Shown here: positions 59,440-64,000 of the stretch, in pieces
Position numbering within the stretch: the stretch's first letter is position 1
Layout of the letters: every line of letters starts with the position of its first letter
The notes under the pieces: model-generated
What the model was told of the DNA's origin: nothing
What the model saw: the letters and a program-made list of their open reading frames with translations, nothing else
Database searches by the model: none
Translations under genes and position numbers: made by a program
Assembly (NCBI GenBank): GCA_030847615.1
Contig: JAUMIR010000003.1
Coordinates: 30,936,501 to 31,000,500, forward strand
Source: Gambelia wislizenii
Taxonomy: Eukaryota > Chordata > Lepidosauria > Squamata > Crotaphytidae
Length of the DNA: 64,000 bases
Reading direction: 5' to 3'

Positions 59440-60290
59440 TAATTTTACATACACCCCTCCATACACACACTGAAGCAAGTGTGGGGAGAATTCTCCTTCC
59501 TTGAAATGGACATCTTTCTCCCATATCCTTTGAAATAAATCTCTGAGAGCACCTCCAAACTGTGAACCCATATCCTTTTCAAGGGGATGTAAACCCATTT
59601 AAAGGAGGATATAACCTCATCTAACACACACTGAATCATATTCCCAGATCTGTCTCTTGACTGGATTAAGCTTCAATTTGCTTGCCCTCATCCAGTACAT
59701 TACAGCTGCCAGGCACCAATTTAGCAGAGTAAAAAGCTTCTTCGGAATTCGGAGGAAATGACTAATAATGCTGGATGTCATCAGCATCCTTGGTGACACC
59801 TGACCATGAAAATCTGGACAAGCTCTCATGTTAAATAGCATAGGGGAGAAGACTGGTTCACATTTTAGTTTCAAAGTGTGTGTGTGTGCTTGTGCGCACG
59901 TTTTGTGTCTTTGTTTATTTTTCAAATTTACCACAAACATGTCTTCTTGTGAGAATCACTGAGATCTTGAACCTGGATTTAGATGGAGCACAAATTGTGC
60001 TCCGTTTATGCTGGGGCTGCCTCTTTAATGCTGCTCAAGGTAGGTCTGATGCGAGGGGTGTCTTTTGCTGCCATAAAAACACCACAAAATATGCTGGCAA
60101 AAGAACATTAATGGGGGTTAGTCTGATAAAGCCCAGTATCAAAGGCTGTCAAGATGTCCAGCAGAACTAACATGGATACACTCCTCTCTGATCCAGTTCC
60201 TGGCATAGGTTGTCCACCAAAGCAACCAAAACTATCTCTGTCCCATAACCAGACCTGAAACCAGACTGAAATGGATCTAGAGATACTGGA
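59440..60290 (-). mobile_element. L2 LINE reverse transcriptase remnant, interrupted
   Basis: Minus strand: 60260-60140 reads as LVLLDILTAFDT (RT motif after FRPGYGTE-type text). Then 59850-59640 reads SPMLFNM, then LNWCLAAVMYWMRASKLKLN (downstream of the catalytic site), and 59639-59580 reads LKRIWVHSLEVL. The part between AFDT and SPMLFN is replaced by the MITE copy at 59874-60133. Many stops. Confidence 0.7.
59874..60133 (+). mobile_element. Harbinger-like MITE, copy 9 (5'-truncated)
   Basis: Begins near GTGTGCTTGTGCGCACG, contains AAATTTACCACAAACATG, CTTCTTGTGAGAATCACTGA and the terminal hairpin (60060-60105), and ends GTCTGATAAAGCCC. The left half is missing together with part of the host L2. 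Confidence 0.75.
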
Positions 60291-61318
60291 AAGCTTTTGT
60301 GTGTGATTCATGTTCTATCATTCAACTGACTGTCCCATGTCATATGACAACCAGGTTGTACACAGAGCCCCTTGTATGCATCATCTTACTTGCCCCCCCC
60401 CACATTTTGTACTTTGATAACATGCACAGTGCAGAGTGGCTGAGCACCAACACTTTTTAAAAAAATGTCATATGCTTGTAATATTGCTGTCTGAAAAGCG
60501 ATTCATATTGAGAATGCTTCTGCTCTTTATCAGTGTCTTGAGTAATCATTCCATCTCTAAACAACAAATTAGAAATGAACTAATTTGCTCTTTCCCCTTT
60601 TATAAACAATCAAAATATATTCCCCACACATATAATCAAGACTTTGAAAGCTCTTTATAGAGTAGTTTATTATTAACCTAACCCCACAGAGGACAAAGAT
60701 GCAGATCGATGAAACTAAGGATTTAGAAAAGAAAATCAAGCAATTTGGGGAGGATTACCACAGTAGACCTTCCAATGAAGGCCTAACAGAGTCCTGAAAA
60801 GTCAAAATCACTTCACTTTACATTTATATTGTTCCTTTTTCCAAATAATGTTCCCAGAATAGCATTTTACAAATCCTGAATAATATATTCTATGTATCCT
60901 GTACGGTGAATGAATAAGTATTGGTACGAACGAACTTCCATCTCAGCTTCTAGTTTGCAAATCTCAAACAGAATTTCATCATTTTTAGCAAGAATTTCAA
61001 AGTTTTCCCTGCATTTATGAAAATATGTTTCAATATGAAAGGCATGAAAATCAGCAACTTTACTTCCCTCTTCCTCTTCCCTACCCAGCAAATCACCAAC
61101 ATTTACAGTGCATTGCCCTAATTAAAATGAATGAAAGATAGAAAAACTTTAAAATCTGTAAGTGAACTTGGGAAACATTTATTTATATGAAGTCTGTGAA
61201 GAGTAAAAACAAAACAATGTCTCGTACCTTGCAAACTGAGAAAATTATTATGCATAGCTACAGCCCACAAAAGAACCATGATAAATTTATTTGTCTTTAA
61301 GGTGCAAAAAATACACAA
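60291..61318. other. no recognisable feature
   Basis: AT-rich; no supported gene. Confidence 0.4.
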
Positions 61319-61320
61319 TA

Positions 61321-61552
61321 CAGTTGTCCCTTCACATTCGCTGGGGTTTGGTTCCAGGACCCCCTGTGAATACCCAAATCTGTGAATACTCAAGCCCCAT
61401 TATATGCAATGGCATAGCAATATAAGGTGTCACTTATATGAGATGGCAGAATCAAGGTTTGCTTTTTGGATTATTATTTTTTAAAGAATATTTTCAAGCC
61501 GTGAATACTTAAAACTATGAATGCCAAATCCATGAATATGGAGGGACAACTG
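61321..61552. mobile_element. mariner/Tigger-type MITE (232 bp)
   Basis: The ends CAGTTGTCCCTTCACATTC and ATATGGAGGGACAACTG are inverted, with TA on each side (61319-61320, 61553-61554). Both TIRs and the TA duplication are intact. Non-coding. Confidence 0.9.
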
Positions 61553-61734
61553 TAGTTGTTTTTGCTACAACCAACTAATATGGCTACCCCTGTAGAACGT
61601 CTAGACAATGGAGTTAAAAGGCCAAGACTCACAAAGATGAACACTATCCATATGATATTTCTATAGGGAGATCAAATATTCTGTAGCTTCTAGAAGCCCA
61701 TTTCAAACTCCAGGCAGCTGCTAAGCCCTGTGAA

Positions 61735-62100
61735 GCCCTGGGCAGCTGGGCATGTTTAGTCTGAAGAAGAGAAGGTTAAAAGGTGATATGATAGCCATGT
61801 TTAAATATTTGAAGGGATGTCATATTGAACAGGAGCAAGCTTGTTTTCTGCTGCTCCAGAGACTAGGACCAGGAACAATGAATTCAATCTCCAGGAAAAG
61901 AGATTCCACCCTAAAGATTTGGAAGAACTTCCTGACAGCAAGAGCTGTTTGACAGTGGAATATGCTACCTTGCAGTGTGGAGGAGTCTCCTTGTTTGGAG
62001 GTTTTTAAACAGAGGCTGGATGGCCGTCTCTTGGGAGAGCTTTGGTTGTGTGTTTCTGCATGGCAGGGGGTTGGACTGGATGGCCCTTGTGGTCTCTTCC
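61735..62100 (+). mobile_element. CR1 3' end, left arm of foldback
   Basis: CR1 C-terminal region and 3' UTR (AAAAGGTGATATGATAGCCA, GAGCAAGCTTGTTTTCTGCT, AACAGAGGCTGGATGGCC, TTGGACTGGATGGCCCTT). It stops at GTCTCTTCC, before the octamers. Confidence 0.85.
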
Positions 62101-62118
62101 AAGGGCCATCCAGTCCAA
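62071..62118. repeat. perfect CR1 hairpin (18-bp stem, 12-nt loop)
   Basis: TTGGACTGGATGGCCCTT (62071-62088) is followed by a 12-base loop and its exact reverse complement (62101-62118). Imperfect pairing continues outward for about 70 more bases on each side. Confidence 0.95.
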
Positions 62119-62190
62119 TCCCCTGCCATGCAGGAACCAAACCACACAACCAAAGCACTTGCAACAGATGGCCATCCAGCCTCTGTTCTT
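62101..62190 (-). mobile_element. CR1 3' end, right arm of foldback
   Basis: The reverse complement of the last 90 bases of the left arm with about 15% differences, including a 4-base length difference near GTGTGGTTTGG. It ends at CTGTTCTTTTG. Confidence 0.85.
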
Positions 62191-62422
62191 TTGCAGTTTG
62201 CTACAGAGAGAGGCAGTGGAAAGAGCTTGTCATTCCACTTCCTATCTCTTGAGGCTAACTGCAGCACGAGGGAGGTAGCCCCTCCCTCCCATCCTTCAAC
62301 AGCATTGGCTGCAGCAGTGCCCACAGGACTTTGTAGCTGCTGGAGGAAGTTGTGCATGCAGAACAGTTATGCTCCACATGTGTCATCTAATATATCATCT
62401 ATCATCTTTCTAATGAGACAAA
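62191..62422. other. no recognisable feature
   Basis: Nothing supported. Confidence 0.35.
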
Positions 62423-63188
62423 CAGACTGAGTATTCCTTATCCAAAGTGCTTGGTACCAGAAGTGTTCCATATTTCAGATTTACCACCACCACCCAATTA
62501 TGGAATACAGTACAAGTACCTCTATATCAAATGGTGTAGGGCAGCAGTAGAAGCAGTGGTAAACCTTGACCACCAGGCATGCATTCTTCAGGACCCTCCA
62601 GCTCCAGAGAGAGGAGAGGAGCAGGAGGGAGAGAGGTGGCACAGTCTAGTTTGAAGCCAAACTTTGCACAAGTGCTTGGTGTCTGCTGCTGCTCCTTCTC
62701 CACTGCTACCCTCCAGCCATAGTGAGATTTAGAGAGGGAGACAACAGTGGTGGTGGCTAGAGACCATCCCCTTGCCCTGGGGTAGAGTCCTATGCCAAAT
62801 AAAAACACCCCCCCATCTCGTCCCTGATCCCACCACTGGAGCCTGGATCCCATTCAATGCCTTTCCTAGCCAAGTCTTCTATGCATGGGAATGCAGTAAT
62901 TGCAGCCAACTCTGACAGCAGCAGCCACTATCAGGCACCCACTTCTGCCTTTGAGGCAACAGCTTTAGTGCTTTTGCTCATTTGTTCAGCTGGAAAGAGA
63001 TGCAAGGATCTGTGAAATGGTAGGAGGCATGGATTCCTGCCATTTCATAGATCCTTGTGTCTCTCTCCAGCCATGTTTCTCTCCAGCCTCACAAATACAG
63101 TACAGGTACATACATGTTGTAGGTCCAAAAGTTTCAGCGTTTTGAGCATTTTTTATTTTGGAATTCCAGATAAGGAATACTTAACCTG
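62423..63188. mobile_element. Tigger-like element with unrelated centre
   Basis: The left 62423-62525 (CAGACTGAGTATTCCTTATC, CTTGGTACCAGAAGTGTTCC) and the right 63120-63188 (TTTTGGAATTCCAGATAAGG, ACTTAACCTG, followed by TA) match the ends of the element at 11973-12825. The roughly 590 bp between are unlike that element's interior and carry no TIR or coding signal that I recognise. Confidence 0.6.
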
Positions 63189-63190
63189 TA

Positions 63191-63712
63191 CTAATTTTAC
63201 ATTTGTGGTGGGGAAAAAGCTTATAGTTTCCATTGATACCAAACTGAATAGACTTGAATTTACTGATCTATCATTATCCAGAATGCTGACATTTCCCTTT
63301 TTATTTTTACTTGTTCATTTGTTGAAATATGCAGACTGATATCAAGGTCTCCAAGGTGAGGGAAATATATCTGGGTATTACCATACAGATCTTTTGCACA
63401 GATACTGTTTAGGTTGGCTTTTGTTTTTGAGGGTTTGATATTATTTTGTGATATACAATTTATACAGATTTATATAGGCAAAATTTTAGAAACACTGGGA
63501 TCCCAACATCCTTTCCCATTTGTCACAGTGCACCTGTTATATGGTGGGAAGTCCTATTGCATGGCATGACAGCTGGTGTGTTGTTCTGTTGCACATCATT
63601 AAATCTCTATAACATGATTGCTTATCATGCCAGTGATGCAGTTCTGTCATCATAAAGTTATGCATCACAGTTTATGATGCAGTATCTCATGGTGACATAT
63701 GTGCAGTGTTAT
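63191..63712. other. no recognisable feature
   Basis: Nothing supported. Confidence 0.4.
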
Positions 63713-63892
63713 TGTTGATGTTGCCTTTTAATCATTTCTGACTTAAGGGAATCCTATGGCAAATCTATCATGCATTTTCCTTGGCAAGATTTGTTCAGAG
63801 GGGTTTTGCCTTTGCCTTCCTCTGAGGCTGAGAGATTGTGACTTGCCCCAGGTCATCCAGTGGATTTCCATGACCAAGCAAGAACAAAGTAA
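63713..63892 (-). mobile_element. tRNA SINE body, reverse orientation
   Basis: Plus-strand order GTTGATGTTGCCTTTTAATC, TTGGCAAGATTTGTTCAGAG, TTGCCTTCCTCTGAGGCTGA and CAGTGGATTTCCATGACC is the reverse of a tRNA-headed SINE also seen at 9286-9411. The tRNA head is degraded after 63892. Confidence 0.75.
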
Positions 63893-63919
63893 ACAACAAA
63901 CTAACTTTCTACAGTGTGG

Positions 63920-64000
63920 TGACCTCCAAACATCATGAATGTCAGCTCCTGTCAGTCCCAACCAGCATGGTCAAGCATGCTGGATATTGTCATCTAAAAC
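63920..64000. mobile_element. foldback hAT-type repeat, cut by window end
   Basis: CAGCTCCTGTCAGTCCCAAC and CAGCATGGTCAAGCATGCTG resemble the common sauropsid foldback repeat; it runs off the window. Confidence 0.4.

Overview
This is 64 kb of AT-rich vertebrate chromosomal DNA that looks like repeat-dense intergenic sequence. I find no host protein-coding gene, no exon set, no tRNA or rRNA gene and no CRISPR array. The repeat mix points to a sauropsid, most likely a squamate reptile and perhaps an iguanian lizard. It includes CR1 LINEs with an ATTCTATG-type octamer tail, L2, L1 and a C2H2-tailed LINE, tRNA-headed SINEs with CAACAA or AATAGC tails, a Ty3/gypsy remnant, and many short terminal-inverted-repeat DNA transposons. 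The organism call is inference from repeat families, and family names come from recognition, not from a database search.

Layout. 0-9 kb: a Harbinger-like MITE, eroded CR1 pieces, a GC-rich terminal-inverted-repeat element and a decayed Ty3/gypsy pol with a 3' LTR. 9-15 kb: a SINE, a foldback MITE, a 914-bp element with a 5-bp target duplication, a Tigger-like element carrying a nested Harbinger-like copy, a C2H2-tailed LINE end, and a 1.1-kb G-rich minisatellite abutting a CR1 tail. 15-25 kb: an L2 fragment, a mariner/Tigger-type MITE and a minus-strand CR1 with ORF1 esterase and endonuclease parts. 25-33 kb: a minus-strand L1 with a solo LTR in its 3' end, another 5-bp-TSD element, two Harbinger-like copies, and a reiterated TGCACAG-rich block holding a SINE. 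34-39 kb: the best preserved element, a CR1 lying between two halves of a SINE, then an RTE-like scrap and a longer C2H2-tailed LINE copy. 40-54 kb: L2 and CR1 tails, two Harbinger-like copies, an inverted CR1 pair and a hAT MITE. 54-64 kb: two tandem GC-rich units with shared ends, more MITEs, an L2 broken by a MITE, a CR1 foldback hairpin and a second, disrupted Tigger-like element.

Nothing here works together as an operon or pathway. The interest lies in nesting and structure. Nine related Harbinger-like copies have 3-bp duplications and terminal hairpins. Several insertions can be dated relative to each other by nesting. Two CR1 pairs are fused as inverted repeats, one with a perfect 18-bp hairpin. 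The open reading frames present are LINE or gypsy remnants or chance frames; the longest, over 300 codons, are artefacts of the minisatellite.
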